Source: Lunasporangiospora selenospora
Taxonomy: Eukaryota > Mortierellomycota > Mortierellomycetes > Mortierellales > Mortierellaceae
Length of the DNA: 13,083 nucleotides
Assembly: GCA_015680635.1 (NCBI GenBank)
Contig: JAABOA010000115.1
Location: 2,599-15,681, forward strand
Reading direction: 5' to 3'
The position numbers and the translations under genes are program-made. Under the pieces are notes generated by a model that saw nothing but the letters and a program-made list of their open reading frames with translations, had not been told where the DNA came from and did no database searches. Below, in pieces: positions 1-9,657 of the stretch (the first letter of the stretch is position 1; every line of letters begins with the position of its first letter).

Positions 1-24
1 AAAAAAAAAAAAAAAGAGACGTAC

Positions 25-3000
25 CTGTAGAGCAGCAACTTTCCGGTCCTGGTCGTTCGTAGCTCCTTGAATGATACTATTACTGAGCGCAACAAAGGTG
101 AGCTGGTAAAACTCGTCACTGGGCGAGATACCCTCGCGACTCTCCATCTCTTCCTCCGAGGCGCCGTTCGTAGAATCCCAGGTCTCAAACTCGGATCCCA
201 TAAAGGCACTGCTGATCATGGCGTCTTGGCTCAGACTACTGGCGAGCTGTCGCGTTGACTCCAGCTCCCACAATGAGAAATATGCCGTTTGTCCATTCAC
301 ATGCATGGGGATTGGACCTTGATGAGACAGTTTACCCAACATTGTGACGGATGCCAATAAAAGCTTCCGGTCCAAGACTGAACAGGTGGAAGAAGTAGGC
401 CCCAAGAAAGTGCCTTGAATTCGACCATTTGACAAGGATTGTGGTTGGTGCGATGGGCTTGACGAAGAGGTCGAGGAGGGAAGCAAGGCGCGAATCAGAT
501 AACATGAGATCTGGGCAAGTTCCTGGTATATCTCTTTGGCAATAGGTGCCCTAGAGTGAACGCTCTCTGGGCTGTATTCGACTTTCCACAAATGTCGGAG
601 CCATGGTGTAAAAGACATTACGGACTGCAATAACGCCAGCGTTCTAGTGATTCAACATGATTTCTTGGTTAGTTAAAGGAGGGGGGGAGGGGAGGTCGAG
701 CCTCTGGGAATACAACTACCAAGACACGCGGACATAATTAAATTACATTGTTCCAGTGATCTCAGACCCATCCTTTCCTAACGTGGATGCATCCCGGTTC
801 GCCTCAATATAAGAGTCCAAGGAAAATTTGGTCATTCTTGTGATATAAATTAAAATGTTGGAGACGTATTCTCGGCTCTGGTCAAAGTTCTGTAAAAATG
901 TATAGGCAATCTTGGAGAGGATCCCGAGAGTGATGGGGAGCTATAGAGCAGAAAAATAGATTTAGAGGTTATTCATCCACTCTCATAATCCCAGAAGACT
1001 TGTCTAAGATTGGTTGTCATTTAACTTACTGTTTTACAGTCAGCAATAGCCAGCTTTGAGTACAAATCTAATTGTTGGTGCAGCAATGGATTCTAGCATA
1101 AAAGCACAAGAGAGAGAGAGAGAGAGAAAAAAAAGGGGGGGGGGAGTCGATTAGGACCAACGAACATTCAAACCACTTTAACCACATGAGCAATCCGGTT
1201 AACAGACTCTGTCACTTACGAGTTTCTCTATAACCTCCTCTGTAAAGATCTCACCCATCGTGCCAACAAAGCACTCTACAAGTTGAGTGAGCTCCTTTAG
1301 ATCCAGTTCGTTCTCGCCGTCGTACTCTGGGAATGCCTCCTCTTGAGGTGCGGCGCCGTTCATCTTGTAAAACTTTTCCAACAGTGGTTGTAAAAAGTCA
1401 AGCAAAACTCCCTGAATCCGTCGGAGTGGATGTTGCATCGCCAATGGCTTTTCTGTTTCCGCCACTGAGAGAGCCATTTCCTCGAGCAATGACTTCCATA
1501 TTGTCATGCAGGTTTCCATATCTTCAATAGAAATCTATAAAAAGACAAAGTGTGGATGAATGCAATCATTAAATGGAGCTAGTTAGGATTCAATAGGAAG
1601 TCACTCTATCAGACTGTTGGACGCAGAAACAAACATCTTATTCCTCATTCTCTCTCTCTGACCTTTTCCAAAGTGAATCTTGCGAATGAGGTAAGGAATT
1701 CAGAAGCAGAAAGCCCAAGTTCGCGCTCAGCTCGATCCAAATGGTGCATCGTGCAAAACAGCGAGACGAAATCCATAAAGTCCTTTTGGTAACTAGATTG
1801 TAAAAAAGTAGAGTACTCGTTCGTTAGTAAGGGTATTTTCACAGCAGCGTTGACGCAACAACAAACACTGATAATAAAAGTAGAGGGTAAAATCAGACAT
1901 ACTCTGAATCAATATCATCGATGCCGTTCTGGATTTCGTTGAAATAGTGGATCAACTCTGCCATCACACGCACGGCATTCGTCATGATCTCTTGATTGGC
2001 AGAAAGGAACCCGGGACGTGAAACAAGTCCATTCAGACACTTGAGCGCCGCAATTCCCAAGTCCACGACTTTGGTCTGATGAAGTGTCGAAAACTTGAGC
2101 ACCGTGGTCAGGGATCCCGAAAGTGAGATCTCTCGAATGTTGAGTCCTGGACACGACACCAACGTGTTCAAGGTCGTCAGGGCAAGCATACACGTCTCCC
2201 GAGACTGATCATCCAATTTGTTACCACTGACAAAAGTGCCATTCTCGATCGAATTGCGTCTGCTTCCCATGAGACTCGCCGCGTGAACAGAACTCCGCCG
2301 CATGGCCAACTGTCCAAGCTCACTAATGGATCCAATTCTTTGTCGAGCATGGAGCGCAGAGAGGCCAGACTGGACGGCAGGGCTCATATTGACGCCTCCA
2401 TCATTGGTTCCACCCAGGTACTGGTTCAAAGTCTTGCGCAGCGATGTCGTCGGTGATTTTCCAAAGGATTGTGCTGCGCCAGGATCACTGCTCGGTCCGC
2501 CTGGTCGTTGTCCATACTCCTGGAGGTGGGAGGACTGACTCAGGAACGAGTTTGGCGAGGGGCCTGCATTGACATAGGAGTTATTCGCTAATCCAAGGCC
2601 GCTTCTTGATCCAGCAAGAGAACTCTGGAAAGAGTTGTTCGCTAGCATCAATGGGGAGCTTTGAGGTTGCGCCCCTGTGGCCATGCTCGTTCTCCTTCCA
2701 AAGTTGCCGCCTCCCCAAAGTGAATGTTCGACAGGTGAAGGTGCAGGGGCGTCTGTCGCCAGAGGCGCGATTAGCATCTTGTTGTAGCATTGATCAAGAT
2801 GTTGAATGATCATCGACAATATCCCAGGGGTTTGCGACCTAAAGTTTTGCCAGATATGGGTCTTTGTCCGGGAAAGCAATCGATGGGCTCGATGGAGTGG
2901 CGTTCCTGGAGCAGGGTACGTCTTGACAAATTCATCAGTAATAGCCTCCAACAACACCCATCCAAGCAATGCCTGCCTATCCTTGCTTTGGATCATGTTT

Positions 3001-3687
3001 GAAATCTCTGTAAACAGGTCTGGGAAACGATCAGGCCAGTCCAGGAGAGCAATGTCGACAACGAGCTGCACCACTTTTTTAAGGACAAGAGCTGGATAGC
3101 TTGGATTTCCTGTCCCTGTTCCTGAGATACTGCCGCTGTTGCTATCCGAACCTGAAGGAATGTTAAATGCGCCTTGCCGCGCGCTACTTTTCGCGCTCGA
3201 CGAAGTCTGACCTGGATAATGTTGTTGAAGGAACAGCATAAAAAAGGTCCTGTTGGCGTGCTGTTGGTGCGGGTCTAGACTTGTCCATTCTGTTAGAATC
3301 CGCTTCTGGAACTGAGTTGTTGCAAACCATGCTGAATAGGTCGAGCGCGCGTTCACAAGAAGATAACGACAATCCTCCCAGTCGAGCCTCTGACCCTCCA
3401 AGTGGGCCTCTTAATATTCGAAAGAAGAAAAAAAAAACAAAGAGATGAATGTTCAATCTCTGATGAGTCCAATGCACCATGTGAAGGCAACAAAAACAGG
3501 AACAAGAGCTGATCGTCTCGTCTGGCCAACTTGTTCAAGCTCGCAAAGATATGAATTGACAAGTCAAGAGCCAGGTCAATGGCATGGAACAAACGAAATC
3601 TGGGATTGTCGTACCGATGACCCTCTTGCGCTCAGTCGAGGTGCCTGGAGCGTAAAGCTCGGCCAAGAGCTGCTCGAGTGCTTCCAT
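25..3687 (-). CDS. XPO6: Exportin-6-like nuclear export receptor (5' 967 codons, continues past left edge)
   Basis: Exportin-6 is an importin-beta-family karyopherin that carries actin-profilin out of the nucleus with RanGTP. Exons: 3687-3615, 3409-1903, 1792-1663, 1534-1220, 1092-1030, 940-747, 643-25; phases agree throughout and the last donor (GTACGT) abuts a T-run at the edge. Residues 16-25 (TSTERKRVIE) match the start of animal exportin-6. An Xpo1-type HEAT segment follows at about 128-165 (YPALVLKKVV..LDWPDRFPDLF). Across exon joins, DIDSDYQKDFMDF and RFTLEKISIEDMETCMTIW line up with recalled human XPO6 in the same order. Two low-complexity inserts lie at about 93-127 and 239-424. The ATG at 3687 fits the short N-terminus of the family. 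For exon 3 the acceptor at 1793 was chosen because it follows a TACTAAC box (1823-1829). Baker's yeast has no clear exportin-6, so another karyopherin is the main alternative, but the local matches favour XPO6. Confidence 0.85.
1109..1144. repeat. Compound microsatellite (AG)9-A8-G10 inside an exportin intron
   Basis: Nine AG units run into eight A and then ten G on the plus strand. On the transcribed minus strand this reads C10-T8-(CT)9 and lies 16 nt upstream of the TAG acceptor at 1093-1095, so it forms the polypyrimidine tract of the 127-nt intron 1093-1219. Length variation between strains is likely because all three parts are prone to slippage. Confidence 0.85.
2211..2768 (-). other. 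Disordered Ser/Gly/Asn-rich insert within the exportin
   Basis: Residues about 239-424 of the exportin form a low-complexity stretch rich in Ser, Gly, Asn, Gln and Pro, between HEAT-repeat segments. It contains a near-duplicated LANNSF/LANNSY motif and three R-R-x-S motifs (RRTS at residues 263-266, RRSS at 395-398, RRNS at 408-411), which fit the consensus of cAMP-dependent kinase and related basophilic kinases. The reading frame is open throughout and continues into helical sequence on both sides, so it is part of the protein rather than an unspliced intron. Animal exportin-6 has, as I recall, a much shorter Ser/Pro-rich loop at about this place. Confidence 0.7.
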
Positions 3688-3711
3688 GTCGAGGACTAGG
3701 CAAACAGGCGA

Positions 3712-3745
3712 GGTCCTTTACGGGGTCCTTTGCACAAGGTCCTTT
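3712..3745 (-). promoter_or_regulatory. Three direct copies of AAAGGACC in the exportin leader
   Basis: On the minus strand AAAGGACC occurs at 3745-3738, 3731-3724 and 3719-3712, starting 58, 44 and 32 nt upstream of the exportin ATG. The copies are spaced 14 and 12 nt apart and the sequence between them differs, so this is not a simple tandem repeat. They could be a transcription-factor site or a 5' UTR element. The function is unknown; only the repetition is observed. Confidence 0.5.
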
Positions 3746-4162
3746 TGTGGAGGCGATGTTCAAAACTGGCGGAGGAAGAAGAAGAGGAGACGGTGAAGCT
3801 GTCAAGCTGAATGGCCGGACACTGAGAACTGAATGTCAAATGTGTAAATCCTGAGCACTGGACGAGCGTTTCACAAGCGCACCACCTGACTCTTTGCAGC
3901 AGGTGTCGGGACACGGGTGGGTAACAGTTAGGATCGTGGTGGATGGAGATGATTTTGGTCGAGGAGTCCAAGGTAGACAGATTCAATACAAAAGGGAGTA
4001 GGAAGGTAAGAAAGGAGACAGAGCAGGCGAGCAGGAGCCGGGAGAACAAAAAAAAAAAAAAGAGACAGACAGACGGGCAAAAGAGAAAATTAGGACAGAC
4101 ACAGTACCCACTCAATGCATGGTATTTGCGGCACAGAAAGAGTACCTCATTTTTTCTTTTTT

Positions 4163-4168
4163 TTTATT
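4163..4168 (-). terminator. Polyadenylation signal AATAAA of the aminopeptidase gene
   Basis: An exact AATAAA hexamer on the minus strand lies 128 nt downstream of the aminopeptidase stop codon and is followed by an A-rich run. This is a normal position for a fungal 3' end. The actual cleavage site cannot be seen from sequence alone. Confidence 0.55.
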
Positions 4169-4295
4169 TTGCTCACTTTCTCACTTTGAGATCCCACATG
4201 TTTACGCCCCACGGGATATATATCTCTCTCCACAGTCCCCAGGGTAATATCGTCGATCCTTTTTTTGTTCAAACACAGCGTTGAGCAGCTTTGAC

Positions 4296-7200
4296 TTAGG
4301 CCAGGTACCCATTCACCTCCAGCCAGGTACGCAAGTCCTCTGCATCCCGTGTCACCCACTTGGCATTCGATCGCACAATCTCCAGGCTCTGAGCAATCGG
4401 GCGAGCAATGTCGGCTGTTTCCTTGTCTGCAAAGAAGGCCTCACATTCCTTGTACATGTCCTCACTGGCAAATCGACCCACACCTTGCTTGACAATGTTG
4501 CCAAGGAGTGCCATTGATCCAGCATAGCGCGTGGACAGAAGGGCCCATCTTGTCTTGATGAAATCCCAGAGCATATGCCGGCTGACGGGGTTTCGAGACA
4601 GACTACAAAATCCAATAGAAAGAGCCTGTTAATCGAGATACTCAATTTGGAGGAGGGGGGAAGGGGAGGGACTTTGGGTAAAATTGTTTTGGTGCTCAAT
4701 GGTGTCGTCTCTTACCCGTCAAAGAAGTAATTGATATCTTGTGGCCTGACTTCTTCTGAGATCGAAATCTCGAGAAGCTGTTTAATAAGGGCGGGATCGC
4801 GAACGGCAGCCATCGCGCCAATAGCGGCCAGCTTTTGGTCCGTTGCGGTTGCATCGCGCCAGCACTTGAGCACCTTGTCGAAATCCGACTTGTCGCCGTG
4901 CTGAACAGCAATCTCAAAGGCAGCGCTCTGCACGTTCTGATTCAATGCCTTGGAGTCACCATCCGTGTAGGCAAGGAATCTCCTCTGAGCTTCCTTGACT
5001 GTCGCCTCGTCGCCAGATTTTCCTGCAAGAGTCAACACAAGCTTGCGGAGCAAGGTCGAGCGGTAGTCATCTGTTGGCTTGGATTCCCAGCCGAGCTTGG
5101 CAGCAGCCTTGGAGAACAACTTGCGCTGGAACAGCTCCAATGCCTTTCGGATATCCTCTGGCTGTTGATAGAAGACAGAAGACAGAATGCTGACACGTTC
5201 CGCGATAGCGACCCAAACAACATATTCATCCTCATCCTCGAATGCTGCTACAAGCTCCAAGAGCGAGCTCGTCTTGATATGTCCACTCTTGCTCAAAGCA
5301 CCAAGATCGGCCAAGAGACCAACACGATCTCCTGCTGTGAAAAGGGTATCCTTGTCTCTGATCGATTTTGCAATGCGCTTCAAAGCAGTCTCTGGATAGG
5401 TAGTGCGGAAGAATCCATTGTATCCAGAGTTGACCTTGTAATGTCCACCCTTCTCCAGTTTGATCGTCAAGGAGTCTTTGGACAGAATGTTTGCTTCATG
5501 ATCGATAGGTTTTGGCTCGATTCCCAAAGGAACAGTCCACAGGGAGTTGGCCTCCTCAGTTGAGAGGTCTCCAGAGGAAAGGTAGCGAGATTGCTTGACA
5601 ATAAGCGCGCTACCATCCACATCCTCCTGAACATCGACGATAGGGAACTATTTCAAGATTATGGTATCGGGACGATACATGTGAGTGACTGAACCAAATT
5701 CCAAGGCAGAGAATCGCAAACATCTCACAATTTTCAAGGAACGGTCCTTACCCCGACTTGCTTAATCCACGCGTTCATAAACAGTCCAACATCGACGCCA
5801 GAAGCCTCGGTCAACGCAGCCCACAGGTCTTCAGTGCTTGTGTTCTTATAGGCGTGCTTCTTGATGTAGATACGAATGCCCTTCAAGAAGACATCGAGTC
5901 CAAGCCACGAGCTCAACATACGAATGCACGAAGCTCCCTTGTAGTAACTAATAGCATCAAAGATCTGGTGGATCTCATGTGGGTGTTTGCAAGGAACCTC
6001 AATTGGGTGACTGCTTCGGAGACTGTCCAATGCGAGACCCATCTGGAATCCATCAGCAATAAAGTAGGACCAATTGTCCCACTCGGGGAAGAACTTGGAT
6101 ACGGCAAGATTTCCGACCCAAGTGGCGAAGCCCTCATTGAGCCAGAGATAATCCCACCAATCCATTGTCACCAAGTTTCCGAACCACTGATGAGCAATCT
6201 CGTGGCAAATGGTATACTATCAATGTTGATAAAAGAAAGGGGAGGACACGCCTTGAGTTAGCATCGCCAGCAAGTCTTATACTATGTGAGAGTATATAGT
6301 GCTAAAACTCGACGTGAACCACCTACAGCAATATGGCGCTTGTAGCTTAGATCGCTTGTCTTTTCATCAAAAAGCAATCGGATGGAACGGTAGGTGACAA
6401 GTCCCCAGTTCTCCATGGCACCCGACTCAAAGTCTGGAATCGTGATGAGGTCCATCTTTGGAAGTGGGTAGGCAACTCCAAAGAGCTCAGTGAAATACTC
6501 CAACGCAAGAGGGGTAACTGACAACGCAAACCTAGCCTCTTCCTTCTTGCCTGGCAGGACATAGACACGGCAGGTGACTGGCTTCTCCAAGTTCTTGGTC
6601 ACCGTCTCGATGTATTCGAAATTGCCGACAATAAAGGCGACCAACTAAATCAAGGAAATAAGAGCATCTGATATGAATTCATGGGGCTTTAAAGTCAAAG
6701 GTTATCATGGGAGAAAAATAAAACAAAACATACGTAGGTGCTCATCACAGGTGTGGTTGCGAACTTGACTTCCTTGTACTGACTCGAGTGCGTCGCAACG
6801 TCATCGCCCTTCTGACTAGAAGGAACGTCTCCTTTTTGAGCTGAAGGAACATCTCCCTTCTGGGCGGAGGGGACATCTCCTTTCTGGGCTGAAGGGACAT
6901 CTCCCTTTTGTGCGGAAGGCACATCTCCCTTTTGAGCTGATGGGCCAGCATCAGGGCCCTTGGTCGAGTCGCCCTTGACCTTTCCATCATGACCGATGAC
7001 CTTTTCAGAGATAACATTCATGTTCGAGAGCGCCACCAGATCGGAAGGGACTCGCAGCGTAATATCGAATGTCGCTTTGATCGCGGGCTAATCAGTAAAA
7101 GTTACAGATGGACACAAAAAAAAAAAAGAGTGCGTGAGATTCTATGTTCGTCTGCAAGGTTGGAAGAGAAAGGGCAGGCACTAGGCGCCAAATTAATGAC

Positions 7201-7820
7201 GCTAGTCGACACAAAAGAGGTACAAAAGAATCAGACATACCTCATCCCAGCATGGGAAAGCCTTCCGAGCATCTGTGGCCTCAAACTGTGTCGTCGCAAT
7301 ATAGTGGGTCTTTCCGTCGTTATCTTTGAACGAGCTCCGGTAGAAACCATTCATGTTGTCATTCAAAATACCCTTGAACGCAATATGCAGAATAGCTGTA
7401 GTTCCGGGCTGAAGCTCATCCCCAAAGGTGAACGTGGCCGTCTCATTCTCTTTCTCAACCGTGATATCCGTAGCATTTTGGCTAAGGAGCGTGTGGGAAA
7501 AAAAAAGTGAAGTTCAAGGCAGCCTGTCAGTTACACACAGTCTCTATCCACTGATGGTAAAACGCGACTACAAAAGGCCAGGTACAGGTTAGACACCTTG
7601 ACTCAGTTTTGAGGGCCAGGTTGGTCAACTTGGCAGAAAGGATATCAAGTTGGTTGCTGTTCAGAGTAATGGCAGTTGTGGGCTTGTTCACATCAAGACT
7701 AATCTGAACCTGTCCCGTGAATGTGAACGCGGTCAGATTAGGTGTTAGGATGAGATCGTAATGGGTTGGCCTGACATTGGTTGGGAGGACAATGCGCCCT
7801 GTTCCTGCATGAGGATCCAT
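4296..7820 (-). CDS. M1-family zinc aminopeptidase, puromycin-sensitive/APE2 type, 946 aa
   Basis: The enzyme removes N-terminal residues from peptides. No signal peptide is visible, so it is probably cytosolic. Exons: 7820-7597, 7481-7241, 7087-6734, 6644-6327, 6216-5752, 5647-4716, 4602-4296; phases agree and the stop is TAA. The N-terminal beta domain starts RPTHYDLILTP and includes ATDARKAFPCWDEP. GAMEN, which binds the substrate N-terminus, is at 348-352. The zinc site is HEIAH (384-388) with the third ligand E407 in WLNEGFATW, giving HEXXH-x18-E. The likely catalytic Tyr is Y470 in SYYKGA. An ERAP1-like helical C-domain fills about 550-946. It is some 60 residues longer than usual because of a repeat insert (204-251) just before KEVKFATTPVMSTYLVAF. 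The first donor could be 7596 (AAG|GTGTCT) or, less likely, 7602. The ATG at 7820 is the first in-frame ATG. Confidence 0.95.
6800..6943 (-). repeat. Six 24-bp tandem repeats coding PSAQKGDV inside the aminopeptidase
   Basis: Units (minus strand): 6943-6920, 6919-6896, 6895-6872, 6871-6848, 6847-6824 and 6823-6800. The first five all encode PSAQKGDV exactly; the sixth encodes PSSQKGDD. Among the first five, the codons for P, S, A, Q, K, D and V differ only at third positions, and every change is silent. The array spans residues 204-251, in a loop between the NMNVI strand and the KEVKFATTPVMSTY strand of the N-terminal beta domain, where related enzymes have about a dozen residues. It keeps the frame and lies well away from the zinc site. 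Confidence 0.95.
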
Positions 7821-8218
7821 GATTGTGGGAAAGGAAAAAATAGAAGAGAGTTGGTTCGAAAGAATGGAACCCGATGGTGGGAAAAGTGGGAAAGGTTGAA
7901 ACGCGCCCGCTGAGTTGGAATCGTGACTTTCTCTGATAGTCGTGGGAAGGGATGGGGAGACAAAACCCTCATCTATTGGGCACAGAAAACAGAAAACTGG
8001 CAATTTGTATTTGATCGGAGATGGCCCTGCTCAGCATGCATGGTGTCCAGCCGGGAGGGCTGATTGCAAAGAAACAAAGAAAGAAGGAAAAGAGGGAAAG
8101 GTATGACTATACAGTATGGGTATGAATGCAGTAAAAAGAACGGACAACTATGAAGGAAATAAAAAAAAATACTGAGAGAGAAAGACTCTTGAAGGCGCGC
8201 TATAGACGCGTGCACTCC
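7821..8218 (-). promoter_or_regulatory. Aminopeptidase promoter and leader with TTTCCCAC repeats and short upstream ORFs
   Basis: This 398-nt stretch separates the aminopeptidase ATG from the stop of the next gene upstream. On the minus strand TTTCCCAC occurs three times (7893-7886, 7884-7877, 7832-7825), the last ending 5 nt before the ATG. Pyrimidine-rich sequence (8104-8067) probably lies near the transcription start. Two overlapping 22-codon upstream ORFs begin at 8041 and 8037 and end at 7973 and 7969; they matter only if transcription starts upstream of them. The frame of the main ORF stays open back to about 8003 but contains no ATG there. The 3' UTR of the upstream gene must also end here; I found no AATAAA for it. 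Confidence 0.5.
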
Positions 8219-9646
8219 CTACACAAATAGCTCGGTGTTGCCAACCACCGTTTTTCCAAGCAAGAACGCGTTCGCATGAATACGCAATGGCGCCTCTAGA
8301 ATATAGATTCGAAGCTCAACCCTAATCGGTGCCTTGACCATCTCCATCTGATTAATTGCCACATCAGGCATTGCAATGGTCACCTTTGCAATCTTTTGCA
8401 CGCCCTCCGAATTAATATATCTTGGCTCACGACCCCTGGCCGAGGAAGGGTTCGAGGCCGAGATCTTGAGCTGAGATTCGGAGGAAGACATCCTGATACC
8501 GCTCAACCGGCTGCGTGTTATCTGATGCTCTCCTTCGTAGTCCGAGAGATGGCCGACGGATCTCTCAGTTTCCATCTCGACTGGATTTCCTGGGCTAGGG
8601 AGGAACGGGCCTGTTGTACCATAGAGGATGGTCTCAATCGGATAAGGCCACGCCTCGCTCCAGAACGTCTTGGTCACCACCTGGTCAGGTCCTATCAGAT
8701 CCCCTGGCCGGAAGAAGATCGCAAAACGATCTTGGCATCGCCATGACCCACTCGTCGACATGAAGCGCTTCTCAACCGGGTCAACACCCTCGCGCCATCG
8801 CATACTGGACTCGATACCATAGTACCGCGTCGCAAACAAACTCGCTGGTCGATGCGAATCATCCTCCTCTGCTGAAACGGTGGAATACGACGACGTAGAC
8901 AGCCTTTCACTGGTGGTCGATGAGGTACTTTTACTTTGAGGCTCTTCCATATTCCTCATTAGTTCATTTTGTTCAACCTTGCTGGGTTCCGAACGCGGCG
9001 CCATGAGGCGCGCACGGCCCTTGTCCTTTACAGCGGTAATTTCCGCAGAGACATCCCCAGCTTGTGGGATTCGATGGATGGGTCTGTTCTTGGGTGATCC
9101 TCCTGTCCGGCCCACACTTGCTGAGCGCATCGAGCTACGTGAGACAGAGGTTGGCGATGAGGCTTCCTGTCGGGGTGAACGGGAGGGTCGAGATATAGGA
9201 CTTGTTGGGCTGGTTGGGGTACTAGAAATATGTGGGCTGTCATTGGAGTGGAGAATGGCCGGGACCGGTGGTAGGCTTTCTGAAGGAGGCGCGCCTAAGC
9301 TGGTGGGCGAGGTGACCGAGCGTGGACGAGAGGGTAGGGAATTTGCGAGTGGCCGTGGAGGTGGTCTCAAGGAAGTCGTGATGAGAGGCATAATGGTCTT
9401 ATCGGGAGAAGACTTTCGTGCGGCGTTGCCCTGAGTAGCTAGGGTAGTTCTGATTGACGATACTTCGGGAATGGGGTTGGGGAGCGGCGTCGTTGGCGCA
9501 GGGAGGGCATCAAAGTCAATTGTAATGAGTTGGGAACGGTATTGGGCGCCCTGGTTCCTGGAAATGATCCGTTGTGTCTGAGTCTTGGTCCTTTCAACGG
9601 AGTTGGTGTCCGCAGAGTTCATGTCGGGCGTGATCGCAGACACCAT
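8219..9646 (-). CDS. Uncharacterised 475-aa protein, Ser/Pro-rich disordered N-half
   Basis: I do not recognise this protein. It is one uninterrupted exon, unlike its intron-rich neighbours. The start ATG at 9646 has a good context (TTGCAATGG) and an in-frame TAA 9 nt before it. Residues about 50-265 are rich in Ser, Pro, Thr and Arg, with many S/T-P sites (for example TSPTSP at 145-150), so this part is probably disordered and phosphorylated. Residues about 268-350 look folded and are rich in aromatics (RYYGIESSMRWREG, FAIFFRPGDLIGP, WSEAWPYPIETILYGTTGPF). After a Ser-rich linker, residues about 415-475 show alternating hydrophobic strands (VTIAMPDVAINQ, RVELRIYILEAPLRIH), suggesting a small beta domain. 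There is no signal peptide, clear membrane segment or catalytic motif. A longer N-terminus from an upstream exon is possible. Confidence 0.75.
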   Translation of the reverse strand: MVSAITPDMNSADTNSVERTKTQTQRIISRNQGAQYRSQLITIDFDALPAPTTPLPNPIPEVSSIRTTLATQGNAARKSSPDKTIMPLITTSLRPPPRPLANSLPSRPRSVTSPTSLGAPPSESLPPVPAILHSNDSPHISSTPTSPTSPISRPSRSPRQEASSPTSVSRSSMRSASVGRTGGSPKNRPIHRIPQAGDVSAEITAVKDKGRARLMAPRSEPSKVEQNELMRNMEEPQSKSTSSTTSERLSTSSYSTVSAEEDDSHRPASLFATRYYGIESSMRWREGVDPVEKRFMSTSGSWRCQDRFAIFFRPGDLIGPDQVVTKTFWSEAWPYPIETILYGTTGPFLPSPGNPVEMETERSVGHLSDYEGEHQITRSRLSGIRMSSSESQLKISASNPSSARGREPRYINSEGVQKIAKVTIAMPDVAINQMEMVKAPIRVELRIYILEAPLRIHANAFLLGKTVVGNTELFV

Positions 9647-9657
9647 TGCAAAATATT

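Larger units (their letters stand above)
3688..4295. other. Intergenic region: exportin leader/promoter and aminopeptidase 3' UTR
   Basis: No gene is supported here. Read on the minus strand, the first part (4295 down to about 4160) is the 3' UTR of the aminopeptidase and ends in an A-rich stretch with a polyadenylation signal. The rest is promoter and leader of the exportin, with pyrimidine-rich tracts on the minus strand at 3773-3793 and 4028-4076, the second containing a 13-nt T run. Open frames crossing this region lack an ATG or a conserved look. No TATA box stands out. Confidence 0.6.

Noticed and set aside
1868-1902. A 35-nt intron (GTATGT to ATCAG) between exportin exons 2 and 3.
   Set aside because: It also keeps the frame, but it is too short and adds an unlikely Cys-rich peptide. 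The acceptor at 1793, downstream of a perfect TACTAAC, gives a normal 110-nt intron and a joined peptide that matches exportin-6.
3410-3614. Protein-like frame inside exportin intron 1 as an extra exon.
   Set aside because: The flanking exons already join to a continuous match with the exportin-6 N-terminus, and the frame cannot be connected without a stop or phase clash.
3696-4115. A 139-codon minus-strand ORF upstream of the exportin.
   Set aside because: It begins with TTG, its composition follows pyrimidine tracts (runs of F, L and S), and it lies in promoter/leader DNA.
4835-5563. A 242-codon plus-strand ORF.
   Set aside because: It is antisense to the well-supported C-terminal domain of the aminopeptidase and is explained by the codon bias of that gene.
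7818-8003. A 61-residue N-terminal extension of the aminopeptidase.
   Set aside because: The frame is open back to 8003, but that codon is TTG and no in-frame ATG occurs before 7820. The sequence also lacks the basic character of a mitochondrial presequence.
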